From assembly GCA_040226215.1 (NCBI GenBank), contig JAVKFF010000025.1, positions 1 through 43,000 on the forward strand: a stretch of DNA of 43,000 bases. Reading direction: 5' to 3'. The notes beneath the pieces are model-generated. The model had not been told where the DNA came from, made no database searches, and worked only from the letters and a program-made list of their open reading frames with translations. This DNA is from JAVKFF01 sp040226215 (lineage in GTDB: Bacteria > Pseudomonadota > Alphaproteobacteria > DSM-16000 > Inquilinaceae). Of the stretch, positions 8,380 through 15,929 are shown one piece after another. Positions within the stretch are counted from its first letter, which is position 1, and each line of letters starts with the position of its first letter. Both the position numbers and the translations under genes were made by a program.

Positions 8380-9840
8380 CTACTTCGGCTGATCCTCCAC
8401 TTGCGCCAATCCTCGCGGAATTGTGGCTGTGATGACCGCGGCGCCGCCCATCGACGCTACGGCGGCGATCGCGAGAGCAGTTTCGTAACCGGCGGCAAAG
8501 GTAGCGATGCCGCCGGCCAGGGCAATGCCGGCTAGCTGGGCAATCCGGCTGGTCGCGTTGTTGATGCCGGAGGCCAGTCCCTCGTCAGCCTCGTCTACAC
8601 TCGACATTACGGATGCCGTGAGCGGCGCCACCAGGACGGCGAAGGACAGGCCCAGCAGGGCCATGGGGCCGATCACGCCGAGGGTCAGCGGCAGGTCCCG
8701 CCCCACTGCCATCCAGAGATAAGCCAGGGCCGCGCCAGCTGGACCCGCGACAAGCATGGTGCGCGGGCCGGCCGTATCGGCCAAGCGGCCGAACAGTCGC
8801 GACAGCAGCCCGACCGTGAGGGTGAAGGGCAGGAACGCAAGTCCGGCGCCGGTCGACGGCAGGCCGCGGCGGTCAACGAGGTCGAAGGGTAGCAGGAAGA
8901 ACATGATCGCCAGGCTAGAGTAGCTCAGCAGCGTGGCGAGGTTGAGCCCGACAAAGGCCCGGTTCCGGGCGAGATAGGGTGGTGTCATCGGGTGTGGGCT
9001 TCTGCGCTCCCAATGGGCATAGAAGCGCAGGCCGGCGGCGCCGAGCAGGGCGACGGCGGCAATACCCCAGATTTTCGACCGGGGTACATCGTCACCGCCA
9101 CCGGACCCGACGGGGCCAAGCTGACTCAGCACCCAGGCGAGCAACCCGAGTGCGGCCGCGAGGATCGCGGCACCGGCCACGTCGAACCGTCGCGGTTCGC
9201 GACGATCTGTGGGTGCAAAGCGCCAGAGTATGGCGACCACGGCGAGGGATAGCGGTGGATTGATCCAGAACACCGCCGGCCAGCCGAAGGTTTCGGTCAG
9301 CCAGCCGCCAAGCACCGGCCCGCCGGCGGTGGTCAGAGCGGAGGCCGCCGCCCATATGCCGATCGCGCGGCTGCGCTCCCCGCGCGGGAAGATGGCGCCG
9401 ATCAGCGCGAGGCTCGCCGGTGTGACGATGGCTGCAGCCGCCCCCTGCGCCACCCGCGCCGCGATCAACCAGCCCGGCGATGGCGCAACGGCACAGGCAG
9501 CCGACGCCAGTCCGAACAGCAGACTGCCGAGTGCAAGCATACGCGCCTTGCCATGCACGTCCGCAAGAGCCCCACCGATCAACGTCAGCGACGCCAACGC
9601 GAGGACATAGCCGTTGAGCACCCATTGCACTGATGCGAGATCTGCATTGAAATCGGCACGCAGCCTGGGCAGTGCGACGGTCAACGCCGAACCGTCAATG
9701 AATGCCATGGACGAGGCGAGAATGCAGGCCGTGAGCACAATCCGGCGTTGCGAGTACGGGACCCCGCGCCTGAGTTCGCGGGGACATGGTGCCGCTGCAA
9801 TCATGCCGCGGCTGCACGGCTCGACAAATGGCTGGCTCAT
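8380..9840 (-). CDS. DHA2-family (EmrB/QacA) MFS drug exporter
   Basis: Proton-driven multidrug exporter of the inner membrane, about 486 residues with some 14 hydrophobic helices. Family motifs: SSMAFIDGSALTVALP in helix 1, QWVLNGYVLALASLTLIGGALAD (motif D1/A region), ARVAQGAAAAIVTPASLALI, and the antiporter motif in ALTTAGGPVLGGWL. ATG at 9840 has GGAAGGG five bases upstream and is preferred to GTG at 9861. It lies 72 bp after the reductase gene on the same strand and may be co-transcribed with it. No dedicated regulator gene is adjacent. The substrate is unknown. Confidence 0.9.
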   Translation of the reverse strand: MSQPFVEPCSRGMIAAAPCPRELRRGVPYSQRRIVLTACILASSMAFIDGSALTVALPRLRADFNADLASVQWVLNGYVLALASLTLIGGALADVHGKARMLALGSLLFGLASAACAVAPSPGWLIAARVAQGAAAAIVTPASLALIGAIFPRGERSRAIGIWAAASALTTAGGPVLGGWLTETFGWPAVFWINPPLSLAVVAILWRFAPTDRREPRRFDVAGAAILAAALGLLAWVLSQLGPVGSGGGDDVPRSKIWGIAAVALLGAAGLRFYAHWERRSPHPMTPPYLARNRAFVGLNLATLLSYSSLAIMFFLLPFDLVDRRGLPSTGAGLAFLPFTLTVGLLSRLFGRLADTAGPRTMLVAGPAGAALAYLWMAVGRDLPLTLGVIGPMALLGLSFAVLVAPLTASVMSSVDEADEGLASGINNATSRIAQLAGIALAGGIATFAAGYETALAIAAVASMGGAAVITATIPRGLAQVEDQPK

Positions 9841-9912
9841 CGTCGCCCTTCCCGTTTGCACTCGGCGCGTTGCGTGGCAGCGTCTCGATTCCCACTGAAT
9901 ACGGCACGGACC

Positions 9913-10638
9913 TCATGTCCGTATGTCGCCTGCGCTATAGCGTTCCGTCTTGATCAGGGCCGGGTCGATCCCGGCCGCGATCGTGCCTTCCGCAGTGGCC
10001 TCGACGAACGGATTCGAGCCGCAGATCAATACTTGGCGGACCGGCTGCGCCATTGCGGCGGCGACGCTGGCGATGAAAGCGGCATCTATGCGGCCGGACC
10101 GGAAGGAACTGGCTCCGGCCTCCCGGGTCAGCGTCACCGCCAGGATGAGCTCCAGTCGCGAGAGCTCTTCGAAGAACAGCAAGTCTTCCTGAGTGCGCGC
10201 CGAAACCATCAGCGCGACCGGGACCTTGGACCCGAAGGCAGCGCGCTGTCGAAGCATCGACATAAAAGGGACCACGCCGGAACCACCGCCGATAAACAGG
10301 ACTGGGCCGCCATCCTCCGGGCTCCAGTTGAAGTGCAAGCCGATGGGACCGCTTAACTCGAACTCGTCGCCCACCTGCGCGACGTCATGCATGAAGGAGG
10401 AAACCTCTCCGTCGTCGAGGCGTTCTATGGTGAGCTCCAGGTCGCCGACCGCGCCGTGCCCCGGAGCGGATGCAATGGAGTAGCTTCGTTGCGCGCGATA
10501 TCCGTCCGAGGCGGTCAACCGCAGCACGACATGCTGGCCGGGGCGGAAGGAGAGTGCGTCCGGCAGCCGGAAGAAGAAGCTCTTCACCCGTGGCGACAGC
10601 ATTTCGATGCGCCGGATGACTGCTCTTTGCCACAGCAT
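9913..10638 (-). CDS. FAD/NAD(P)-binding ferredoxin-reductase-type protein
   Basis: An electron-transfer flavoprotein of about 241 residues. The FAD-binding barrel carries QRSYSIAS (RxYS), followed by LSGPIG. The NAD(P) Rossmann part has FIGGGSGVVPFMSMLR and the C-terminal LICGSNPFVEAT. There is no plant-type [2Fe-2S] domain, so electrons must pass to or from a partner. Start taken at the methionine of MLWQRAVIRRIEM (10638), where family similarity begins; upstream in-frame codons overlap the preceding gene. It follows the molybdopterin oxidoreductase gene by seven bases, so the two probably form one redox unit. The physiological electron donor is inferred to be NAD(P)H. Confidence 0.88.
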   Translation of the reverse strand: MLWQRAVIRRIEMLSPRVKSFFFRLPDALSFRPGQHVVLRLTASDGYRAQRSYSIASAPGHGAVGDLELTIERLDDGEVSSFMHDVAQVGDEFELSGPIGLHFNWSPEDGGPVLFIGGGSGVVPFMSMLRQRAAFGSKVPVALMVSARTQEDLLFFEELSRLELILAVTLTREAGASSFRSGRIDAAFIASVAAAMAQPVRQVLICGSNPFVEATAEGTIAAGIDPALIKTERYSAGDIRT

Positions 10639-10645
10639 CGGCGGC

Positions 10646-11251
10646 TCAATCGTTCGTATAGCGCTGTTCACGCCAGGGATCGCCGTTGTGATGGTAGCCG
10701 CGCAGCTCCCAGAAACCGAGCTCGTCTCGCTCAGTGAACTGCAGTGCATTTACCCACTTAGCGGACTTCCAGAAATAGAGATGCGGCACAAACAGCCTTG
10801 CCGGGCCGCCATGCTCCGGCGCTATGGGCCGACTTGCATATCTGGTGGCGACCATCGCCCGGCCAACAAGCAGATCGGCCGTCGGCACGTTGGTTGAGTA
10901 TCCGTCATAGGAATGCGCGAGCGTGTAGGCTGTCGGCGCCTCCAGATTAGCGTCGCCGAGCAGATCGTCGATGAGCACGCCTTCCCACATCGTGTTGAGC
11001 TTCGACCACGTCGTGACGCAATGGATGTCGCGTGTCATCTTGGTTTGCGGCAGTGCGTTGAACTCTGCCCAAGTCCAATTTGCCACGACCCGCGGCCCAA
11101 CTTTCAGCGAGAAGATCCAGTCCCCTGTCTCGATCCGGGGTGTCGGTCCGGCCGACAGGACCGGGAAGCCGGAGACCACATGCTGTCCCGGCGGCAGACG
11201 GTTGACCTGATCGGCCTCGACTGACCTTCCGACAAAGCCGCGTGTAGCCAT
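10646..11251 (-). CDS. Sulfite-oxidase-like molybdopterin oxidoreductase
   Basis: A 201-residue protein of the oxidoreductase molybdopterin-binding (YedY/YuiH-like) family, known to catalyse oxygen-atom transfer with Mo-molybdopterin. The conserved Mo-ligand cysteine lies in TRDIHCVTTWSKL (C78). The typical AYTLAHSYDGYSTNVP and PEHGGPARLFVPHLYFWKSAKWV regions follow, and the C-terminus has the expected ELRGYHHNGDPW. There is no Tat signal, so unlike MsrP (YedY) it is probably cytoplasmic. The dimerisation domain of true sulfite oxidases is absent. The reductase just downstream is its likely electron partner. The substrate is unknown; S- or N-oxides are the best guess by family. Confidence 0.9.
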   Translation of the reverse strand: MATRGFVGRSVEADQVNRLPPGQHVVSGFPVLSAGPTPRIETGDWIFSLKVGPRVVANWTWAEFNALPQTKMTRDIHCVTTWSKLNTMWEGVLIDDLLGDANLEAPTAYTLAHSYDGYSTNVPTADLLVGRAMVATRYASRPIAPEHGGPARLFVPHLYFWKSAKWVNALQFTERDELGFWELRGYHHNGDPWREQRYTND

Positions 11252-11451
11252 GGCGATAGTCCTCCTCGTTTCTAACCGCGTCCGTCAGAAGTTCTGCTTC
11301 AATACGGAAGTATCGACGGATCAATTTACTAGAACATACCCTGCACAACTTCCCGAGATCTTGAGCTTGATGCCCGAAACCGTGGGCGAGACATTCAGCA
11401 CAACTAGCCGGGCTGCCGCGCCTCGACCGGTGCGCACTCGGCGGCGGGCAT

Positions 11452-11484
11452 TGCGCCGACGGTGGCCAGGCCGCCGTCGGCGCA
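11452..11484 (-). terminator. Strong GC hairpin downstream of the YHS gene
   Basis: TGCGCCGACGG (11452-11462) pairs perfectly with CCGTCGGCGCA (11474-11484) across an 11-base loop. It lies 31 bp past the stop of the YHS gene on its coding strand. No T-run follows, so it may be a weak or Rho-assisted terminator, or an mRNA-stabilising stem. Confidence 0.45.
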
Positions 11485-11514
11485 TCGTCTCGGGGCATCC
11501 ATGCGGACGGCTGC

Positions 11515-12024
11515 TCAGCCACCGACCTCGATGCCGTTGACTTCGGCCACCGGGACATGGTGCATGGCGGGCCAGTTCTCCTCGGCCAGCGCGATGGTGC
11601 CGGCCGGGTCCTCCAGATAGCGCTCGAACGCTACTTGGTTGAGGAAGAGGTAGAGCTGACCGTCGACAATGTCGGCGAAGCGCGGATTGGCGTCCAGCTT
11701 CATGCCGATGGCGACACCGTAGGCGCAGAAACCGCCGAATTGCGGCATGTAGCGCTCGGGCTCTGCGGCGAACTGGCTCATCGTCTCTTCCGATGCGAAA
11801 TAGTAGGCGACGCCGTCATGCTCGACGGTGAAGACCGCCTGACCGGGCGCTACCTCCATCCCTGTGGCCAGCGCGACGGCATCCACGCCGCGCAGGGCCA
11901 CGCCAAGGCCACTGACGGTGGTCCCGGTGGAGACGTTGTACTCGTCCTCCGCCAGAGCGGCGGCGGTGCCGGAAACGACGCCGATCAGGGCGGCGGCGGC
12001 GATGAGCGTGCTGATGGTCTTCAT
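11515..12024 (-). CDS. Secreted YHS-domain protein
   Basis: A 169-residue exported protein. Residues 1-25 form a Sec signal peptide with an AxA-type cleavage site before EDEYN. The mature part carries the YHS-type core seen in bacterial YHS (seleno)proteins: VFTVEHDGVAYYFASEETM, QFAAEPERYMPQFGGFCAYG, then DGQLYLFLNQVAFERYLEDP and ENWP. YHS domains are thought to bind metals in copper or other metal handling; the single mature cysteine (FCAYG) sits where the family conserves one. Its start is 102 bp from the isochorismatase stop on the same strand, so it may be the last gene of that operon or have its own promoter. Confidence 0.85.
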   Translation of the reverse strand: MKTISTLIAAAALIGVVSGTAAALAEDEYNVSTGTTVSGLGVALRGVDAVALATGMEVAPGQAVFTVEHDGVAYYFASEETMSQFAAEPERYMPQFGGFCAYGVAIGMKLDANPRFADIVDGQLYLFLNQVAFERYLEDPAGTIALAEENWPAMHHVPVAEVNGIEVGG

Positions 12025-12044
12025 GATGGTCTTCCTTCTGATGC

Positions 12045-12064
12045 GACCGTCCGTCCGGACGGTC
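12045..12064. promoter_or_regulatory. Perfect inverted repeat upstream of the YHS gene
   Basis: GACCGTCC and GGACGGTC form an 8-bp perfect dyad around a 4-base centre. It lies 20 bp upstream of the YHS start codon. It could be an operator, or a transcript hairpin between the two genes. No regulator can be assigned. Confidence 0.35.
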
Positions 12065-12126
12065 TGATGTGTTCCGGCATGGATTGGGCCGGCTGGGGAT
12101 GCCGGAGGGTTCCGGCGGGTGGGATG

Positions 12127-12978
12127 TCAGACGGCGAGCGCGCCAATACGCTCGACCGTTTCCTCGGTGCTCCAGACGGCGTTGGCCATCATGCGGAAAT
12201 TGATCAGGGCGGCGAGGTAGCCGTCGCCTTCGGGTAGCTGGGCGCCGGCGGTGGCGTCGCGCACGACGGCCACCTCGAAGCCCTGCTCCAGGAACTCGCG
12301 CATGTGGCTCTCGACGCAGAGATTGGCGGACATGCCGGCGAGGATGACCTGGTCGACCCGGAGCTTGCGAAGCTGCAGGGCGGCATCGTTCTGCTCCGGA
12401 CCGTAGACCTTGTGCGGCGAGGCGATGATCGTGCGGCCGTCGAAGATGTAGTCGCGGTACTCGGCCATGAAGTCGGCGCCCGAGCCTTCGAGGCCAGAGA
12501 CGTCGAGCGGTCCGGGCCGGTCGAACATGCCGATCGCGTGCATTACCCGCTCCAGCGCGCCCTCGAACGCCCAGCGGTGGTCGTGGGGGTAGTAGTAATG
12601 GGGCGAGATCACCACCGGCATGTCGATCGCCTTCGCGGCACGGAACAGGCGGCCCAGATTGTCCACCACGTTGTGCTCGGTGACGCTGTCGCCCACCACG
12701 TCCCAGGTGACGCCCTCGGGGCTGAGGAAATCGATCTGCGGATCGACGACGAGCAGCGCGGCCCGGCCGGGCTCGAGCGTCATGGTCGACGGGGGAAGGA
12801 CCGGATTGCCCGGCTCGGCATAGGCGTCCGTGGCGCCGATATCGGCGCGTCCGACCGCCATGCCGACCGTCGCCGCGGCGGTGCCCGCGGCGACGCCGGC
12901 GCTCGCGGTCAGGAAGTTGCGGCGGTCCATGCCTTTGTGCGCGGGCGGATGGCCGTGTGAATGGCTGCAGCTTGTCAT
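12127..12978 (-). CDS. Tat-exported isochorismatase-family cysteine hydrolase
   Basis: A 283-residue alpha/beta hydrolase of the isochorismatase/nicotinamidase family. The D-K-C triad is visible as D79 (LLVVDPQIDF), K190 (SPHKVYGPEQND) and C221 (GMSANLCVESHMREF). Unusually it has a twin-arginine signal (DRRNFLTASAGVAAGTAAA, residues 18-36), preceded by a His-rich start (SHSHGHPPAHK), so it should fold with its cofactor or metal in the cytoplasm and act in the periplasm. ATG at 12978 follows AGGA seven bases upstream; earlier in-frame codons overlap the previous gene. The gene sits downstream of a DUF1348 gene on the same strand. Amide or vinyl-ether hydrolysis is the family's chemistry; the substrate is unknown. 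Confidence 0.87.
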   Translation of the reverse strand: MTSCSHSHGHPPAHKGMDRRNFLTASAGVAAGTAAATVGMAVGRADIGATDAYAEPGNPVLPPSTMTLEPGRAALLVVDPQIDFLSPEGVTWDVVGDSVTEHNVVDNLGRLFRAAKAIDMPVVISPHYYYPHDHRWAFEGALERVMHAIGMFDRPGPLDVSGLEGSGADFMAEYRDYIFDGRTIIASPHKVYGPEQNDAALQLRKLRVDQVILAGMSANLCVESHMREFLEQGFEVAVVRDATAGAQLPEGDGYLAALINFRMMANAVWSTEETVERIGALAV

Positions 12979-13043
12979 CGTCGTCCTCCGTCGATGGGTG
13001 GGCGCGCGGCCCGGATGGTGATGAGGGATGGGATTGCGCCCGG

Positions 13044-13508
13044 TCAGAGATCGAGATCGGAGAGCCCGGGATGGCTCGCGGGTCTCGGGCCGAGTGGCCA
13101 GTGGAAGAGCCGTTCGCTCTCGCCGATCGCCAGGTCGTTGATTGAGGCCCGGCGCGCGGCCATCAGGCCGTCCGGGGCGAAGTCCCAGTTCTCGTTGCCG
13201 TAGGCCCGGAACCACTGGCCGTCCGGCCGGCGCGCCTCGTAGGCGAAGCGCACGGCGATACGCGCGCCGGTGACGCTCCACAGCTCCTTGATCAGCCGGT
13301 AGTCGCGCTCGGCCTGCCACTTTCGAGTCAGGAAGGCCTCGACCGCGTCACGGCCGGTGAAGAACTCGTCGCGGTTCCGCCAGACCGTGTCGGGCGTGTA
13401 GGCGAGCGCGACCGTGGCAGGGTCACGGCTGTTCCAGGCATCCTCGGCCGCGCGGACCTTGGCGGCTGCGGTGTAGGCATCGAAAGGTGGAAGCGGTGGG
13501 CGGGTCAT
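13044..13508 (-). CDS. DUF1348 / NTF2-like (SnoaL-fold) protein
   Basis: A 154-residue cytoplasmic protein with the cone-shaped SnoaL/NTF2 fold typical of DUF1348. The family pattern is visible: KVRAAEDAWNSRDPATVALAYT, DTVWRNRDEFFTGRDAVEAFL, KWQAERDYRLIKELW, IAVRFAYEARRPDGQWFRAYGNENW. ATG at 13508 has GGAG seven bases upstream and overlaps the stop of the preceding small gene by four bases (ATGA), indicating translational coupling. Members have no firmly established function. The nearby hydrolase and YHS protein suggest a common small operon. Confidence 0.85.
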   Translation of the reverse strand: MTRPPLPPFDAYTAAAKVRAAEDAWNSRDPATVALAYTPDTVWRNRDEFFTGRDAVEAFLTRKWQAERDYRLIKELWSVTGARIAVRFAYEARRPDGQWFRAYGNENWDFAPDGLMAARRASINDLAIGESERLFHWPLGPRPASHPGLSDLDL

Positions 13509-13885
13509 CTGCATGCTCCGGTGGTCGATATCGCTAGTCCAGCCGGAGGACCTGACCCGACGGTGCCGTCTTGAAGAGCTGACCAAGTGGGCGGTCGCTT
13601 ACGGGAAACATTGCGACCGGATTTGCGGTCGGCAGAAGGTTCGGGAAGCCCCGGCCAAGGATCCGACCTCTCTGCCGCCACTAGCGTGTACAAGGCCTCA
13701 CCAACAAGGCGACGCTCATTGCGGATAATGATCTCCGGCGATCCCAGTTCGATGAGGAAGGCAAGCCGAGTGATCCGCCGGACCAGGAGGTCGCGTGCGA
13801 CCGATGGGTCTAGTGAGGACGCACGCGCGACCGGGACTTCGTGATCCTGCTTGGCGGGCCGGTTGTGCGTAACTGCGGGTTTCAT
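13505..13885 (-). CDS. Small protein with an RNA-polymerase beta'-like segment
   Basis: A 126-residue predicted protein. ATG at 13885 has a textbook AAGGAGG five bases upstream, and its stop overlaps the DUF1348 start (ATGA), so I treat it as real. Residues 36-68 (RRITRLAFLIELGSPEIIIR then NERRLVGEALYTL) resemble the conserved RpoC segment [30 protein letters not shown]. The surrounding residues match nothing I know, and the C-terminal half is Pro/Gly/Ser/Arg-rich and probably disordered. It is far too short to be RpoC. It may be a domesticated fragment that contacts sigma factor or the polymerase core, but that is inference. First gene of the 13885-to-12127 unit and divergent from the FixL-like gene. 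Confidence 0.6.
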   Translation of the reverse strand: MKPAVTHNRPAKQDHEVPVARASSLDPSVARDLLVRRITRLAFLIELGSPEIIIRNERRLVGEALYTLVAAERSDPWPGLPEPSADRKSGRNVSRKRPPTWSALQDGTVGSGPPAGLAISTTGACR

Positions 13886-14050
13886 CTCCGCCTCCTTGCG
13901 TGCTTCCGGTGTTCGATCCGGTCATTGAGCAAGGCGAGATATAGAAGACGCCGATAGGCTGCGAAATTCGGAGATGTGCCTACGTAGTCGCCCCTACACA
14001 GGAAGTCGGCTAGGCTACCGGTCGATCGATGGTGAACGGGACGAAGAGGA

Positions 14051-15220
14051 GTGCCGGTGGTGAGCGTTGAAAGCCAAGCTCTAGTCCAACGTTACCGCGA
14101 ACTCATACTTCAGGCGTCTGGTGACGGCGTCTATGGCGTGGACGATGAGGGTCGAACGATTTTCGCCAATCCCGCGGCGGTGCGTCTGTGTGGCTATACG
14201 TTTGAGGAATTGATCGGGCGTAGCCCGCACGAGCTGACGCACCACACCCGTCCCGATGGCAGCCACTATCCGGCTTCGGAATGTCCGATCTACGCAGCTT
14301 TCCGCGACGGCGAGGTCCACCGGGTCGACGATGAAGTGTTTTGGCGGAAAGACGGGACCTGTTTCCCGGTTGAATATGTAAGCACGCCCATCATCGAGGA
14401 CGGTCGTATTGTAGGCGCGGTTGTTTCCTTCCGCGACATCAGCAGGCGCAGAGCTGCAGAGGCGGCGCTTGAAGAGAGCCGCGAGCGTACTAGACGGCTG
14501 CAGGCGGACCTACACCACGTTTCGCGGCTCAGCGCCATGGGCGAGATGGCATCGGGGCTGGCTCACGAGCTCAACCAGCCGCTAACGGCGGTCGCAACCT
14601 ACGTGCAGGCGGCACGGAGATTCCTACAAGGTGACGCACCGGATGCGGAGGCGCGTGCCGTCGAGTACATGAATAAGGCTGCTGATCAAGCGCTGCGGGC
14701 CGGGGACATCATTCGCCGGCTCCGCCAGTTCGTTCTCAAGGGTGACGGCGTTCAGACATTCGAGGACCTTGGTGCCATTGTGAGCGAAGCGGTGAGCTTG
14801 GCCGCGTCTGCAACTCGTGCCACCGACATCGAAGTGAGGATCCACACGGAGCCGGGGCTCAAACCTGTGCTGATGGACAAGATCCGCGTTCAGCAGATCG
14901 TCGTGAATTTGGTGCGCAACGCCCTTGAGGCGTTTGGCGAATCCGCGGTCGGTCGCATCGACGTTGTCATTGCACCGGACGAGAATGGCGGCGCGGAGGT
15001 AATCGTGCGTGACAATGGCCCTGGGCTCACCGAAGAGGTAAAGGGCCAGCTCTTTCAATCGTTCGTGACATCGAAGGCAACTGGGATGGGCGTCGGGTTA
15101 TCAATCTGCCGCTCGATCGTGGAGGATCATGGCGGCAGACTGACCGCAAGGGAAAACGAGACCGGCGGTATGACCTTTCGTTTCACCCTACCTGCTGCGC
15201 GCGAGAAGCTGGCGTCATGA
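14051..15220 (+). CDS. FixL-like PAS sensor histidine kinase
   Basis: A cytoplasmic sensor of about 389 residues. One PAS domain (residues about 18-135, with YGVDDEGRTIFANPAAVRLCGY and the PDGSHYPASECPIY insert) precedes a short coiled linker. The HisKA domain has GLAHELNQPLTAV, with phosphoacceptor H172. The HATPase has VNLVRNALEA (N box), VRDNGPGL (G1) and GMGVGLSI (G2). There are no membrane segments, unlike classical FixL. GTG at 14051 begins the frame, but the GAGGAG motif sits better for GTG at 14057 or 14060. The stop overlaps the response-regulator start by four bases. The signal sensed is unknown; nothing shows haem binding directly. Confidence 0.9.
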   Translation: MPVVSVESQALVQRYRELILQASGDGVYGVDDEGRTIFANPAAVRLCGYTFEELIGRSPHELTHHTRPDGSHYPASECPIYAAFRDGEVHRVDDEVFWRKDGTCFPVEYVSTPIIEDGRIVGAVVSFRDISRRRAAEAALEESRERTRRLQADLHHVSRLSAMGEMASGLAHELNQPLTAVATYVQAARRFLQGDAPDAEARAVEYMNKAADQALRAGDIIRRLRQFVLKGDGVQTFEDLGAIVSEAVSLAASATRATDIEVRIHTEPGLKPVLMDKIRVQQIVVNLVRNALEAFGESAVGRIDVVIAPDENGGAEVIVRDNGPGLTEEVKGQLFQSFVTSKATGMGVGLSICRSIVEDHGGRLTARENETGGMTFRFTLPAAREKLAS

Positions 15221-15849
15221 GCGGTACGCCGACGGTTTACGTCCTCGACGATGACGCTGCGGTGCGCGATGCCCTCGGCGCGCTCCTGGAGTCATGCGGC
15301 CTCCCGGTTAGGACCTACGGGTCTGGCGAGTCCTTCCTGGCGGAACTCAGCCTTGACCTGACTGGTTGTGTTGTTCTGGACGTTCGGATGCCGGGTCTGA
15401 GCGGGCTCGAACTTCATGAGCGGCTTACCGAAATGAATACCCCCTTGCCGGTAATCATCATCACGGGTCATGGGGACTTGCCCATGGCAGTCAAAGCGAT
15501 GAAGGCGGGAGCGCTCGACTTCATCGAGAAGCCGTTCGACGATGAGGTGATTTTGGAGAGTATCCACGAGGCGCTCTCTCGCGGCGCAAAGATCCACGCG
15601 GAAACAGCCTCAGCGGAGGCCCTGAGGGCGAACCTCAATCGACTCACCGCGCGTGAGCGTGAGGTGCTGGAGCAGGTCGCGGTGGGTAATCCCAACAAAG
15701 CCATCGCTTACAACCTGGGCATCAGTCCGCGCACGGTTGAGATTCATCGCGCACGTGTCATTGAAAAACTCCGGGCCCGCAGTCTCTCACACCTGGTGCG
15801 TATGGCAATCGGCGCGGGCATCATTAACGGGGACGATGAGACTCCGTAG
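15217..15849 (+). CDS. FixJ-like response regulator (receiver + LuxR HTH)
   Basis: A 210-residue partner of the preceding kinase, coupled by an ATGA overlap. The receiver domain shows the acidic pair VLDDDAAVRD, phosphoacceptor D55 in VVLDVRMPG, the Thr in IIITGHGD and the Lys in FIEKPFDD. The C-terminal LuxR-type domain has LTAREREVLEQVAVG, NKAIAYNLGISPRTVEIHR and a conserved VIEKL. This is the FixJ/NarL-like architecture that activates transcription when phosphorylated. Its target promoters are not identifiable here; the divergent 13885 operon and the nearby orphan receiver are candidates by position only. Confidence 0.93.
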   Translation: MSGTPTVYVLDDDAAVRDALGALLESCGLPVRTYGSGESFLAELSLDLTGCVVLDVRMPGLSGLELHERLTEMNTPLPVIIITGHGDLPMAVKAMKAGALDFIEKPFDDEVILESIHEALSRGAKIHAETASAEALRANLNRLTAREREVLEQVAVGNPNKAIAYNLGISPRTVEIHRARVIEKLRARSLSHLVRMAIGAGIINGDDETP

Positions 15850-15929
15850 CGATTGAGCATTGGGATTGGTGAACCGAACTATTGGTTGCGACCTAATGCA
15901 CCTGTCCCTTTCGGGATTACCGCCGGCTC

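Noticed and set aside
11557..12960. Plus-strand frames opposite the YHS and isochorismatase genes
   Set aside because: Low-complexity, Gly/Asp/Arg-rich translations, typical antisense shadows of GC-rich genes with signal peptides and catalytic motifs on the minus strand.
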